A stretch of 64,000 nucleotides of DNA from Lotus japonicus (GCF_012489685.1 NC_080041.1:30183780-30247779); one strand, 5' to 3'. Counted from the first letter of the stretch, positions 1-12,025 are shown. Program-made: numbers and translations. Notes: generated from the sequence alone by a model not told the origin.

Positions 1-1474
1 GTTACAAAGGTTACACGAAGTAATCTATACTCTAAGGTACGATAATCTAGCGCGAAAGACAAGTTTTCGGAAAAGGAAATTTTCCTCCTCCCTTCTAATA
101 GGTTCGGCCACTTTTCACAATTAGGAGACTCGATTTTTCTTCGATCAAACTTGGTTCCTATGCTATCATTAGCCGTAGCTAAGGGTATTCTGAACTCGGA
201 AAAATTATCGGATCAAAAACTGTCGCAGGGGTATTTTGGTCATGATTTTTAACTTAGAAATTTCAAACTGAAATCCCAAAAACCAAATTTGACAGGGACG
301 TTAATAACGACGTTTATGACAACTAATCCTACTAGCATTAAGCTAAGGCGATAGTTTTCAGCCTAAAGGTTGAAGCTTTACTCCAAAAACTCCAAAAATG
401 GGTATTTTGGGCTAAAATTGATTCCGGCGGAATTCCGGCGACATAACGGAAAATCTAACCCGGCAGAAGTGATCTTGGGCACATAAGGAAGAGGTTTAGA
501 ATCAGAAATGAAATATTCAGGATAGTTTTGCAAAAACCCATAAACTATCAGCTCAGAAAAGTCTACAGAAAAGCTATGGAAAAAGCGATCAGAGGTAAGG
601 ATTAGCGACTATACCTCGAAACCTTGAAGCAGCAACTGATTGATCGAAGATCAAGCAAGTAATGAAGAAAAGCTCTTCTTACTCTTCCTTCTATGGAGCT
701 CGCGGCCTTGGAGAGAAAATGGAGGAGTTTTGTGTTTTTTTCTCACTTGTTTACTATATATAGAAGATGGAAATTCGCGGGAAAATGAAAGTTTCGCGAA
801 TCTGATTTTTCCGGCGTCATTCTCCGTGAATTCTAAGATATGTTTTGGAAAAATAATTCCAAAACTAAAAAGATGTCTCCTTGTATTTTTGGCAACTAAT
901 GCATAGTCGGTGTAAAACTATTTTACCCGATAAGTTGCTTTTTGCATCAAATGTCGGAATGGAAAACTTCCTTCTGAAGAAAGATTGAAATCATCAAGAG
1001 AAATGGGTGTACGCGTGTAGAATCTTCATTTGAAGCTCTGAATAGAAAAAGTCTTCATTGTCGGTTGATTCTAGGGTTTTGAAATACCAGGGATTCGGTT
1101 TCGGCAAACTTCCGATGATTGGAATCGGACGTTCTTAGATCCTAGAGTTTCGCCTCGAAACGATTTTAATATATGGAAAAAGAGAAGTTCTAACATTTCT
1201 CTGAAGATTTTTGGACTAAAATCCTACAGTGTTCCAAGGGTGGAACATAGTGTTATTTCCTAAGATTCTTGTCTTAGGTTTTTAAAGCGAATATTAGTCG
1301 TGCTATAACTTAAATCGACTTCGATACAATCCTCAGACTTTCCCTGAACTTTCTCCTTCATATATTTGTTTCATTTGGTAAACTCTAGTTCAGGTTTCCC
1401 TTCACGATACATCAACCCTAATCGTGAATAAGACTTTATTCACTTAGCATAAGCTTAAAAACTTGGGTCTTACA
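1..1474 (-). repeat. Gy-A 3' LTR (partial)
   Basis: It matches the inner 1474 bases of the right LTR and ends in the same CTTACA terminus (TGTAAG on the minus strand). About 2.3 kb of this LTR should lie left of the window, judging by the 3772-bp right copy. Small open frames inside it, such as 640-906, recur in the other LTR with substitutions and show no protein family, so I do not treat them as genes. Confidence 0.92.
754..763 (-). promoter_or_regulatory. TATA-like box in Gy-A 3' LTR
   Basis: The sequence CTATATATAG lies at the same place as in the other LTR (8654-8663). On the minus strand it is followed by a pyrimidine-rich leader. A related LTR at 60721 has CTATAAATAG in the corresponding position, which supports a conserved LTR promoter. 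Confidence 0.5.
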
Positions 1475-1492
1475 TTACTACCCTCCAAAAAG
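1475..1492 (-). other. Gy-A polypurine tract
   Basis: Directly inside the 3' LTR, the minus strand reads CTTTTTGGAGGGTAGTAA and then TGTAAG. A purine run next to the 3' LTR is the standard plus-strand priming site of LTR retrotransposons. Confidence 0.7.
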
Positions 1493-1511
1493 AAAGTTTC
1501 GACCTCGAAAC

Positions 1512-1790
1512 TTAAGGGTCAGTAAAAGCTCCGGATATTATTCCTTGATCTGTTTCCTCTAATACCCATATAGCACCGTTCGTGTCTTTGTTCCAAATAA
1601 CTTTCACTAAGGTACTCTGCTTTCCCTCCGATCGTTTCACTCTTCTAGTCCCAAGGTTGACCGACGGCGTCTCAAAAGACATATCGTCTTCCAGCTCTAT
1701 GGTGTCCGGTTCGACCACTTGTGTCGGGTCCCCGTTGGAAACAATATTGGTTGGCATTCGTGCAATCGCACAACCTTAACCACTTGCTCC
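1512..1790 (-). pseudogene. Gy-A pol remnant: integrase scrap fused to pol C-terminus
   Basis: The minus strand encodes a stretch containing PTNIVSNGDP, which resembles the second catalytic-Asp region of Gypsy integrases (elsewhere in this window [12 protein letters not shown]). It runs straight into a C-terminal stretch with LVKVIWNKD, which matches the chromodomain-like tail of Gy-B (LVKVMWNQE). The piece between these two regions of integrase is missing, so an internal deletion fused them. A one-base frame change separates the Met at 1757 from the upstream RLH-containing codons. The reading frame ends about 20 bases before the purine tract, the usual spacing for pol. It is non-functional. 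Confidence 0.7.
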
Positions 1791-3359
1791 TTTGCTTTTG
1801 TTCATCCAAAATGCTGATTAGAAACTCGGTACCTCTCTATGTTCCGAAGTGAATGCTCAACTTGTTCTCGTGACGTTCACTCATGGTCCAACTCAACTCA
1901 GTCGCTTGATAACTCCTAGACGAACTATTGCCTTGGAACCTACTAGTCCATTAACGTCACTTCCAACCTCGTAATTATCCTCCTTCGCACCATGAAATCA
2001 ATCTTCTACTTAGTCACCATTCAAATTAAATCTCGACTTGAGCCTTAATACCTAGTGCATCACTAGACTCATTCCCTAGAAGATCAACTTATAACTATAC
2101 CCCAAGGGACTTAACTAGTCATTTTATCGTTCGATCCTTCAACTTTCCGAGGTTTAACCGTTATCGTAACCGCTAACACCACTAAATTCCTTATGCGTAC
2201 ATGAATCTCAGCTCACTAGGTCAACCTTAGCCCTAGGATCCTCATTCAACTTAGTAGAATTCATTGGTTAACTCTAGTATACCTCATCAGAATCCATAAC
2301 AAGGTTCCATTCACTCTTAAACTCTATGAAACTTGCCCAAATATAACGACTTCAAGTATTCATCTTAATACTAGCACTTTCCTTTCTGTATCTCAATCAC
2401 CATCTCGTCAATCAACTTCTTAATCCCTCAATCAAGTTCTGACAAACTTCGAGTCCTACACACCTTAGACAGAAATCCATAGATTTAAAACCTAAACCTT
2501 CACCAAGTTTGGTCCTCTAATGGCCCTTAATCCTTCAATACTTCTTAAGTGAATATCCATTTCTTAAAACTATAATGTCTCCACAAATTAATCATGCACT
2601 TAGCAAAACTTATTCCTCGAACTCGACTACAACAATCTAGTTCAAAGTTAATTCTTCTCAATCTTGTTACTATCAAGCTATTCTCTATAACCTGATTAAA
2701 TCCCACATATTTGGTCTCTAACAATTCCACTCAGTAATCACATAACCTATGACTTCATAACTTCTGAGAAAATACCTAATATTTTTCCAACATTAAATCT
2801 CTTGACTTAGTCTACCTCCACTTGGAGTAATCGCACGAACCAAACAATTAATGTCTATACGACAATCATCAACTTCCAAAGGTTCAAATCTTAATCTTGT
2901 ACAATCAAGTGCTTAATACAAACTTTCCTCCCAAATTCAACTAATCTTCGATCAAATCGAGTTAATCTTACCAATCCTTCTATCAAAGTCCATATCCAGC
3001 TGTGATTCCGAATATCACCCCCTCAATATTAAGTTGATCAGGCCTAATACATCGAAGGTGGAAATCTAGAAAAACCTACTGGAACAGTCAATGAGTTCCT
3101 ATCATCCAATAGTCACAAATATCCCGACATCACCTCCTCAACGATTCCGCTACGGAACTACACGCCCTCAACATCATACGTATACTATCCATAAGAAATC
3201 TCTATAAGATTCATTCTTCGGCTTCTAGCTTCCTTTTAAACGCATCGGTAGAAGACTACTTTCTAGGCTTAGCTTGTCATTCTAAACCTCGTATAACTTC
3301 TATAGCTAAAATACGAGCTACGGTCAAATAAGGTATTAATAGGCGTAATAACTATAAGG
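1791..3359 (-). other. Gy-A internal region without recognisable coding
   Basis: This stretch of about 1.6 kb lies between the gag and pol remnants. No open frame longer than 61 codons occurs and I recognise no retroviral motif on either strand. It is either decayed pol or non-coding filler as in large retrotransposon derivatives. Confidence 0.6.
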
Positions 3360-5390
3360 TCAAAGCTTAGACAGTATAAGTAAGTTAGGTGTGTTTGCAC
3401 AAGCTACGAAGGTAATGGAATATATTATACTGAAATGAGAAAGAATGGTTAGAAGGTTACCATCGTTCTTGCGCTCTCCTGTGACAAACCCCTCAGCTCT
3501 CTCACCGTCCATGGTGTAAACTCTTGCTTTAGCCGCAGAACGCTTTCCACGAGCAGTGTTCACGGTTGGCTCCGTCTTGGGTGCTCTGCACCGACCGGCA
3601 GTATGCCCCATTTTGTTACAATTATAGCATTTGGGCCTCGTGTCGGGACAAGCATTAGCATAGTGCCCCGGCTTCCCACATCTGAAACATGACACTTGTT
3701 TCCTTGCCCCTCTAGCTATGGCGGGAAACTTGTCCTTCATCTTGTTATCGGACGGTCCCGCCTGGAACGTCCTACAGTTCACGGCCAAATGTCCACGTTG
3801 TCTGCACTTGCAGCATTTTGGTCCAGCTACTGAGCACTGAAAGACGTAGTTGAAGGTATGAAAAACGGTAGAAAGGGGGGGGTTTGAATAACGTTTTCAG
3901 TATAAAACTTCCACCTTAAATATTTGACAAATCTTTCGAGAACTTAAGTGCTAAAGATAAGAGATAGAAAAGCACACAAGGATTTTATCCTGGTTCACTT
4001 GATAAATCACTCAAGCTACTCCAGTCCACCCGTTAAGGTGATTTCTTCCTTCTTAGAATGAAGGCAATCCACTAATCAGGTAAGAGTTACAACTGCACTT
4101 GAAACCTACAAGTGACTAACAATTACACTGACTTAGCTCACACTAAGATTCACTCTCTTAGTCTTCTCTAGGATCCGATCAACCTTGATCTCCTAAAGGA
4201 ACTAAACAAACTGTTTATCAAAGAATTGTTTACAAGAGATTTGCTTCTAAAAAGCTAATAGTAAACTCAATGAATTTCAGATGAAAGAAAACTTAGAAGA
4301 TTTTTGAATATGTCTTGCGTATGTGAATGCTTCTTCTAGCCGTTTCTTTCAGTCTTCAGCCTCTTTAAATACTCCAAGGATTAGGGTTGAGCGATGCATG
4401 GGAAATGCTACCGTTGGAGGGCAGTTCTGGAAAATCCAGCTTCTGCTGTGGCTGAGAACGTTAGGTAGGTCGTCAGGAAGGTACAGTAGCTTTTGTACTT
4501 GGATAGCGACGCGACCTTTAAACCTAGGAGACTTCTGATCAGGGGAATGCTTCGTATTGGAACTTGTGAAGCCGGTTGATCAGAGTCAGAGGGAAAGCAC
4601 AGATCCTCTGACCATTGTATCTTCTGATTCTGAACTCAGAGGGAAGAACATGGCCTTCAGAGTTTCTTGCTTCTGGACTTCAGAGTTTCCACTATTCAGC
4701 TTCTGGATCTTCAGAGTCTTCTACACCATCAGAACATCTGAACCTTCAGTGTTTCTTGGTTATCAGAACTTCTGGATCTTCAGAGCTTCTAGTGACTGAG
4801 TCCACATCAGAGTTTGTATAACTTCAGAACTTCTGAAGCTTTTCCACTGTTCATACTGAACATGGTGAATGCGAAAGCGTTGCTTGGGTCACTCTTTATA
4901 CACAGTGCTTCTGATTTGTGTGAGATTGAGTTGAGGTCAGAGCCTGTAAATAGCACACTCAGAAAAACACGTTAGAGTACCACAATTGTTCATATCAAAA
5001 GGTTAACTTGTAATCATCAAAACATAGAGTTGTACTACTAGATCAAAACTTGATCTTACAGTAGTGTCCAAGCTTTCCACAACGGTAGCATGACACAGCC
5101 TCCTGACCAATAGTTGCAGTCGTCGACTTGCGTGATCCTGGAATAGGGTCTCTTCCCTCAGGATGCTGGTATAGCTTCCACAGTCGATACTCCTGAGAAC
5201 CTGATCTCACTGGTCCCCCAGTTCCAACTCGGTCCAATCCACTATGCTAGTACTTGGACACCTCGTTTAACAGTTGAGGTTGCTTACGTGCAGCCTCCTC
5301 CGCGTGTCTGTAAGCGTCCTCAGCAGCCTGGTTCATCATTGCTTCAATCATTGTAGCTATCGCCTTTGCCATACGATCAGGGCTTACCAT
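3360..5390 (-). pseudogene. Gy-A gag remnant with zinc-knuckle cluster, split by a solo LTR
   Basis: A minus-strand start at 5390 opens a short Gag N-terminus that hits a stop after about 48 codons. Beyond it, 5237-5043 and 3820-3540 encode a nucleocapsid region with CX2CX4HX4C zinc knuckles. Three are intact (around CKCRQRGHLAVNC, CFRCGKPGHYANAC and CYNCNKMGHTAGRC) and a fourth, starting CYRCGKLGHY, is interrupted by the solo LTR at 3851-5060. Gag coats and packages element RNA, and the knuckles bind it. The capsid core normally lying between the N-terminus and the knuckles is absent, so no working Gag is made. Confidence 0.8.
3851..5060 (-). mobile_element. Copia solo LTR inserted in Gy-A gag
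   Basis: The 1210-bp sequence starts TGAAGGT and ends GATCTTACA, the same ends as the Co-A LTR at 37335-38579, with diverged homology throughout. It is flanked on both sides by GTAGT (3846-3850 and 5061-5065), a perfect 5-bp target duplication. No internal element sequence is present, so it is a solo LTR left by LTR-LTR recombination. It shares the U3-like stretch rich in CAGAACTT and CTTCTG words. Confidence 0.93.
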
Positions 5391-5587
5391 CCTATGCTTA
5401 GTCAAACAAACAGTTAGTACTCATCACAAGATAGTCTCTGGCATAACTATACAATATGATTAAGCAATAACTTCAATCAATTCTAAGCGAAAAATCGCTT
5501 GCAGACAATCAATTTTCACTCTTTGCAGAGTCACACAACCTAGCACAGAAGACCTATTCCCCAACAACTCCCGAAAGACTCGACCGT
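5391..5587 (-). other. Gy-A leader between primer site and gag
   Basis: About 200 bases lie between the primer-binding site and the first Gag ATG on the minus strand. I see no further feature in it. Confidence 0.6.
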
Positions 5588-5599
5588 GCTCTGATACCA
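5588..5599 (-). other. Gy-A primer-binding site (tRNA-iMet type)
   Basis: The minus strand reads TGGTATCAGAGC three bases inside the 5' LTR. This is complementary to the 3' end of plant initiator tRNA-Met and is the usual primer site for minus-strand DNA synthesis. Confidence 0.9.
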
Positions 5600-7752
5600 C
5601 AATGTAACACCCCGATTTCGGTGGCGTCACTTTAGTAACCAACAATAAACTTAATGCGGAAAAACGTGAATAATTTTTTTTTTTTGATAATAACTAAGAC
5701 AAGACTGAATTAAATAAAACCCAAAAGCGAAAGGTAATAAAACTATAATACAATATATAAACAGCCCCCGCTGTAAGTAACAACCTCGTCACGAGTAACC
5801 TCCAGTGACGGAAAGAAAAGTGTAGCGCCCGAAGGCAATATGTACAGACTGAAAGTAAAGGTGAAGTGTCCGCAACACCATCCCTCAAAACTGAGAATAA
5901 GCTGGCCCATCGGCCTGAAACTAGACCTCCTAAGTCCAACCAACTCTCTGTGATTCCTGTAAAGAAACCACACAAAAAGCTATAGGTGGGAAACTACCCT
6001 GTCCCCAAAGAAAACAAATGATGTTCAGAGCTAAGACTCTACTCCTACACTAATCCCATCTCGAGGAGCTCACACCAGCACTAAAACCTACATGCTAGCA
6101 TGATCGTTGTCCGAATCTGAATTCAGAACGACCTAGTCTAAGTACACCATCCGTCCTCCTCTCGCTACCGCGATGCGCTCCTGTTCCAGTATCTCAACTC
6201 TAGTTCCCCCCGAAGGGTGAACCATCATGATCTAGTCCGCCGTGGACATCTGACAAAGGGCGTTTGTCCGCCAAAGCACACACAGAAGACGCGAGGGTCA
6301 ACTCCAAAGAATTATGTAAATAATAACATCGATAGATACAGATAATAGAATAGCCACTTAGGCTTATAGCTAGGGATAACATCCTAGGGTTACATATTCC
6401 ATAACGAACATAAATGACAATAAAAACACTTAACATGTTCCAAATAGGATTAACAAATAACAATCACATTCGACAACTAAGTCAGTATGCATGTTGCATG
6501 AAATGATATGCAGGTTAACCCAGTCAACCAATATGCAATCCGGAACGGATGGACATCAACGGATCAGCCCTAGCACCAGCCACGGTGGGACCATTTTGGC
6601 CCGCGTGCCTCTTACTCCAACATCAGCGGTAGTCAGATCAGCCGTAACCCGTAGGTCTGCCATTTCGGTCTGCTACAAGAGACGTCTACAAACGCTCTTA
6701 CACGGAAATCCGGGTCTTTGACCATTTTGGAATCCGACGAGGTCCAGAGTACGTCCTGTGTTAATACCCCATTAATGTTGCATGAATGCAGGATGATTAG
6801 TCAAACAACGTCTCCGAATCTCACTCGACACGTCACCACGTGTTCTAGCTAAATTAAAGTCTCTAAAAGCTTACCCTAAGGTAAAGTCGATTCTGCGACA
6901 AAAGACACTTCTTTCCACAACACACATTCTCTCATGATGATCTCCAAATCATCCGACTCATCTCAATCCGAGGGTCACAACTGCTCAACGAGCACAGAGT
7001 ATCACACTCTCGGAAACTAACGGTTTCCCGGACTTATCCCCAGGATAGCCCAACAACATAGCTGCTCCAACAGCACAACAACAAACGCTGCTCCAACAGC
7101 CCCACAACACCTACATACTCGAAGCCTCTCAACTTTCTCAATACTGGGATCCGACGACACTTCTCGTTTTCCAAAACTAAGATTTGACTTCCACGCCTTC
7201 CTTTCGAGTTTATTATCATTAATTAAAGATTTAGAGGTTGTTTAATGTCTTATGAGTTTTCTTTACAAAATACTATCCTTTTAGTCTTATCGCAAATCCT
7301 ATAAGTTCTCGGGATCTCCAAATCCCCAAATGACTCCAGAGAACGTCTCGATCCATACACATCATAACAAGGTCCGAATCTCATTCGTCCTATCAAACTT
7401 TCTTAAAACTCTCAAAATAAAATCGGCATGACCTGCCCGCTATTCTCACCATTCAGAATCTCAGATCTCATTGCATAAGTATAAATAACTCAGCACAACC
7501 AATCAACATGTCATATATCAATATATTAAGCAATAACCACATAGCACTTAGCATATAAGGCATGCACCACACATCCTAAATTACCCAATTAGCACTTAGC
7601 ATGTAATTCACTCATCAAAAACATTCAGTAGATGCATCATCTACATTGTCAGCCGAAGCCTCAGAAAACATTTTCCAATCACACACAATCCAGTGCATAA
7701 ACAGTAAACAATGTCAAAAGCATCGACCCTAAGTATTAACTAGAGATTCAGT

Positions 7753-7772
7753 GAGAAGCCCTCACCTGTAGG
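7753..7772 (-). promoter_or_regulatory. Conserved splice-donor-like word in Gy-A LTR
   Basis: The minus strand reads ACAGGTGAGGGCTTCTC here, and the related LTR at 60721 has ACAGGTGAGGGCTACTC at 62279. CAG|GTGAGG matches a plant 5' splice-site consensus. Its conservation between diverged LTRs is seen directly; use as a splice donor is inference. Confidence 0.3.
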
Positions 7773-8653
7773 TTCTCCAGAATGATCGTCTAACGCTTCC
7801 TCGCAAGCAAAGCCTTGTTCCTCGGGAAACTCTTCAAAAGCACCTTTAGAACAAAACCACATAAATCAATCAAAATCTATCGGAAACTAAGCTATCAATA
7901 CTTACTAAGGTTACACGAAGTAATCTATACTCTAAGGTACGATAATCTAGCGCGAAAGACAAGTTTTCGGAAAAGGAAATTTTCCTCCTCCCCCCTAATA
8001 GGTTCGGCCACTTTTCACAATTAGGAGACTCGATTTTTCTTCGATCAAACTTGGTTCCTATGCTATCATTAGCCGTAACTAAGGGTATTCTGAACTCGGA
8101 AAAATTATCGGATCAAAAACTGTCACAGGGGTATTTTGGTCATGATTTTTAACTTAGAAATTTCAAACTGAAATCCCAAAAACCAAATTTGACAGGGACA
8201 TTACTAACGACGTTTATGACAACTAATCCTACTAGCATTAAGCTAAGGCGATAGTTTTCAGCCTAAAGGTTGAAGCTTTACTCCAAAAACTCCAAAAATG
8301 GGTATTTTAGGCTAAAATTGATTCCGGCGGAATTCCGGCGACATAACGGAAAATCTAACCCGGCAGAAGTGATCTTGGGCACATAAGGAAGAGGTTTAGA
8401 ATCAGAAATGAAATATTCAGGATAGTTTTGCAAAAACCCATAAACTATCAGCTCAGAAAAGTCTACAGAAAAGCTATGGAAAAAGCGATCAGAGGTAAGG
8501 ATTAGCGACTATACCTCGAAACCTTGAAGCAGCAATTGATTGATCGACGATCATTCAAGTAATGAAGAAAAGCTCTTCTTCCTCTTCCTTCTATGGAGCT
8601 CGCGGCCTTGGAGAGAAAATGGAGGAGTTTTGTGTTTTTTTCTCACTTGTTTG

Positions 8654-8663
8654 CTATATATAG
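8654..8663 (-). promoter_or_regulatory. TATA-like box in Gy-A 5' LTR
   Basis: CTATATATAG on the minus strand is followed by a leader rich in C, T and A. The homologous position of the LTR at 60721 carries CTATAAATAG. It is the likely core promoter of the element. Confidence 0.55.
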
Positions 8664-10621
8664 AAGATGGAAATTCGCGGGAAAATGAAAGTTTCGCGAA
8701 TCTGATTTTTCCGGCGTCATTCTCCGTGAATTCTAAGATATGTTTTGGCAAAAGAATTCCAAAACTAAAAATATGTCTCCTTGTATTTTTGGCAACTAAT
8801 GCATAGTCGGTGTAAAACTATTTTACCCGATAAGTTGCTTTTTGCTTCAAATGTCGGAATGGAAAACTTCCTTCTGAAGAAAGATTGAAATCATCAAGAG
8901 AAATTGGTGTACGCGTGTAGAATCTTCATTTGAAGCTCTGAATAGAAAAAGTCTTCATTGTCGGTTGATTCTAGGGTTTTGAAATACCAGGGATTCGGTT
9001 TCGGCAAACTTCCGATGATTGGAATCGGACGTTCTTAGATCCTAGAGTTTCGCCTCGAAACGATTTTGATATATGGAAAAAGAGAAGTTCTAACATTTCT
9101 CTGAAGATTTTTGGACTAAAATCCTACAGTGTTCCAAGGGTGGAACATAGTGTTATTTCCTAAGATTCTTGTCTTAGGTTTTTAAAGCGAATATTAGTCG
9201 TGCTATAACTTAAATCGACTCCGATACAATCCTCAGACTTTCCCTGAACTTTCTCCTTCATATATTTGTTTCATTTGGTAAACTCTAGTTCAGGTTTCCC
9301 TTCACGATACATCAACTCTAATCGTGAATAAGACTTTATTCACTTAGCATAAGCTTAAAAAGTTGGGTCTTACAAAGAGAATGAATGTACTATATTAAAT
9401 GTTACAATTTTATAAAGTAATTTATCTCAGTACTACTACTCTTTAATTTATTGAATCTAGTACAAATTTATAGTTCAGTGATTTTTTTCTTTCTCATAAA
9501 CAAAGGCATATTAAAAATTGAACTTATTATCAAACCAGAAATTAAATAGTTTACGGTGTTGATCTTAATTCGATGCTTGGTTGGTGTCTCATAATGCTTT
9601 CATGAATCTATTGTCAACTTGTATTTATAAGGAAGATATACATATAGCATTTTTGGACTAGGCAGTGATGACATTGTATTACTTTTAGTTATTCAAAAAT
9701 ATTTCCTTAAATCTGACCAAAGTTACTTGTATAGTGTTTCAATTATCTATTTTTTTGCGTTTTGGTCAAAGGAGCATGTAGTAATGAATCCTCATAATTC
9801 TATAAGAGAATAATTAATGATAAGAGCCAGCGGACATGAACCAAAGGATGACAATCGCATCATCAAAGCATTAAGATGCAGTAGTTATTCAAAAATGGTG
9901 ATTAATGTGTTTGGAAAATGAAAAAGTTATCAACCGGTTTAAATGCATAATAGCCGATTTTATAACTTATTTTTGGTATTAGACCGATTTTGTAGATTTT
10001 GACTAGTTTTTAATCATTTTGATTTCAGCAGCAAATCATACAAGCAACAGATCTGGCTCTCGACTTGTCCGGCCGATCAAGTTCAGTTTTCTAAACATTA
10101 CTTTTTTATGTTTTACAACTTATTATTCTATGAAGTGAAAATAAGTCGTGCATAGTCATTTTAATCCATCTCAAAATACAGTGGGATAGATTGAGTTCTA
10201 TAAGAAGTCTTGTAAATGTTAAAGTAGTATATTAAATTATCACATGTTCAATTTTAAATAAAATCTAGCCAATTTGAGTGTGCAATGTCACATTATCCTA
10301 TAACATGCTACAAGGAGAGGCTGGGAGTGAGACAGATTCAGAGAGTGTGGCAGCTAGGGTTGAGAGTTTGAGACTCGACAACAGAGTGCAGCTAGGGTAT
10401 TTGCGGATTTGCGCACTAGTGAACTCAGCCTGGAGTTTCTCAACTCACATTTTTTTAAAAGACATGGCTCGGTAGGGCTGGAGCCTAATCCGAAGCCGAT
10501 CGATGTTAACCACATGAAACAAATTTTTTGGACCGGGTGGCTAGTGAACTTAATCGGAATGCCCGGTTGCACAAAAAATAAACTCAGTATTTGGGAGTTT
10601 GAGCCGGGTCGGAAGTTTTTT

Positions 10622-11250
10622 AACAACCTCATTATGGGCTACATCGATGGCAGTCTTCCCTGCCCTAAATTTTTTTTCGATGCAGCTAAAGTCAAAATCA
10701 ATTCGGCAAACACACACTGGATGCGCCAAGATACTCTAATTATTCTTTCTATTGTCACTTATTTTGTTGACATTGTAATAACCAAGCTTCGGGATGTCGA
10801 GACCTGTAGATATACCTGGGATGTTCTTAAGACTATGTATGCAATCGGACTCGCAGTCGTATTGTTGGCTTGAAGGAAAAATTGTATCATTTTTCCAAAG
10901 GATATATCTCTGTTTTCTCCTACATGAATCAAATTAAGGCTCTCAATAACAAGATTGCATGCATCCATCAACCTGAAGACCATATACATTAAGTCTTCAG
11001 CACACTTAAAGGACTTGGAACTGATTATCATTAGGTTGCAGCAGCTAGAAGCGCTCGTGACATACCGAGAAAGTTCGAGGTATTGCATGAAAAGATGGGA
11101 GAATTTAAAGTTTATATGATACGTTAAGAGCACCTCGAGCAGCCATCGATTTCTACTGCATATGCTGCTCAACGTTTCAAATATACACCCTCAAAACCAA
11201 AGACGCCATCTAGGAATATATGTAAAAAAGTGGATGGAGAAGAATCATAA
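10622..11250 (+). pseudogene. Copia gag relic, unit 1
   Basis: The translated sequence around MGYIDGSLPCPKFFF, NTHWMRQD and WDVLKTMYA has the order of motifs of plant Ty1/Copia Gag proteins (a GY-DG-PCP start, a W-RQD box, then a W-x2-L-x3-YA box). After a frame change, STLKGLGTDYH and STAYAAQRF follow in Gag order. Stops and shifts break it. The same breaks occur in all units, so the relic was already dead in the founding unit. Its coding sense matches the array gene. Confidence 0.65.
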
Positions 11251-12025
11251 GGGAAACACTTAACTCTTATTTTGTTGAAGCGCAATGTTGTTCATTTATT
11301 TTCTTATCTCTGGTAAACCGAATATTTGACTTAAACATGTTTCTGTGATTCGTACCCACGTGTTGTTTTATTAAGTTATATTATTTGAGATTGTGTCCAA
11401 CCGCATTCACTTACGGTCATCACCCCTCATGCATCCATTTCCAACTCAAATTGTTAATGTTTTCAGATGGAAACTATTTCATCAACTAAACCATTTGGTA
11501 TCAGTACAGTTGATTAGGTGGAAATACCTAGGTTGTAGTTGCCTGATCGAAGTAAACACTGGCCTCTTTCTTTTTTGGAGTAAATATTTTCTCCAAAAAT
11601 AGGAAATATCCCATAATTATTTAAATTTAAAATAACCCTAAAAAATCCAATTAAAACTTCTTGAGTGCAAAAATTATTGCCTAATTATGTTGTGGACATA
11701 CTTCATACAATATGTTTTTTTAATGATTGCACTCAACCTATTGAGAAAAAGAAAACCTATAGAATGCATTAGTAACTAAGTAATGATGATATCTAAATGT
11801 AATCAAAACTTTATCTATATATCTTTAAAATGACAAGCGTACTTAAAATTCATTTGAGCGTAATTCATTATAACTTACACAAGAAAATTATAACTTAACA
11901 TATTTATGACAACTGGTTAGTAACTACATTTTGAAGAAACTTTAGAACAATTAATTGTGCGTAGCTGTTTCTTGGGAGTTATTATAACCTACAAAATATT
12001 TTGAAAGCTTCTCTCACATAGGAAA

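Larger units (their letters stand above)
1..9374 (-). mobile_element. Gy-A: Ty3/Gypsy LTR retrotransposon, gutted, 3' LTR cut by window start
   Basis: The sequence at 1-1474 repeats at 7901-9374 with a constant offset of about 7900, so these are two LTRs of one element. Reading on the minus strand, the 5' LTR is 9374-5603, followed by a primer site complementary to tRNA-iMet, gag fragments, a pol tail, a purine tract and the 3' LTR. The internal part is only 4.1 kb and lacks protease, reverse transcriptase and most of integrase, so the element cannot move by itself. A Copia solo LTR sits inside gag. The right edge lies in the gene array, 22 bp past the stop position of the array unit. About 25 differences between the LTR copies over 1.47 kb indicate a moderately old insertion. 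Confidence 0.9.
5603..9374 (-). repeat. Gy-A 5' LTR, complete, 3772 bp
   Basis: It is bounded by TGTAACACCCC at 5603 and CTTACA at 9374, with the primer site next to 5603. It is homologous to the LTR at 60721-64000 in opposite orientation. At 3.8 kb it is unusually long for an LTR. It contains no recognisable protein gene. The outer edge joins array sequence beginning AAGAGAATGAATG, which is the array unit 22 bases past the stop codon. Confidence 0.93.

Noticed and set aside
640..906. An 88-codon frame in the Gy-A LTR, repeated at 8540-8806
   Set aside because: It overlaps the LTR promoter region on the non-coding strand, with frame-neutral and non-neutral substitutions alike, and no recognisable domain.
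5043..5237. A stand-alone zinc-knuckle gene
   Set aside because: It is the part of Gy-A gag on one side of the solo LTR, and its last codons are read from the LTR itself.
10409..10873. A 154-codon plus-strand frame present in most units, considered as an independent gene
   Set aside because: Its second half matches Copia Gag motifs and continues out of frame downstream, so it is an open piece of the relic. It has no promoter or start context of its own.
10759..11172. A 137-codon minus-strand frame repeated in several units
   Set aside because: It is antisense to the Copia gag relic and shows no family features. It persists because the units are nearly identical, not because of selection.
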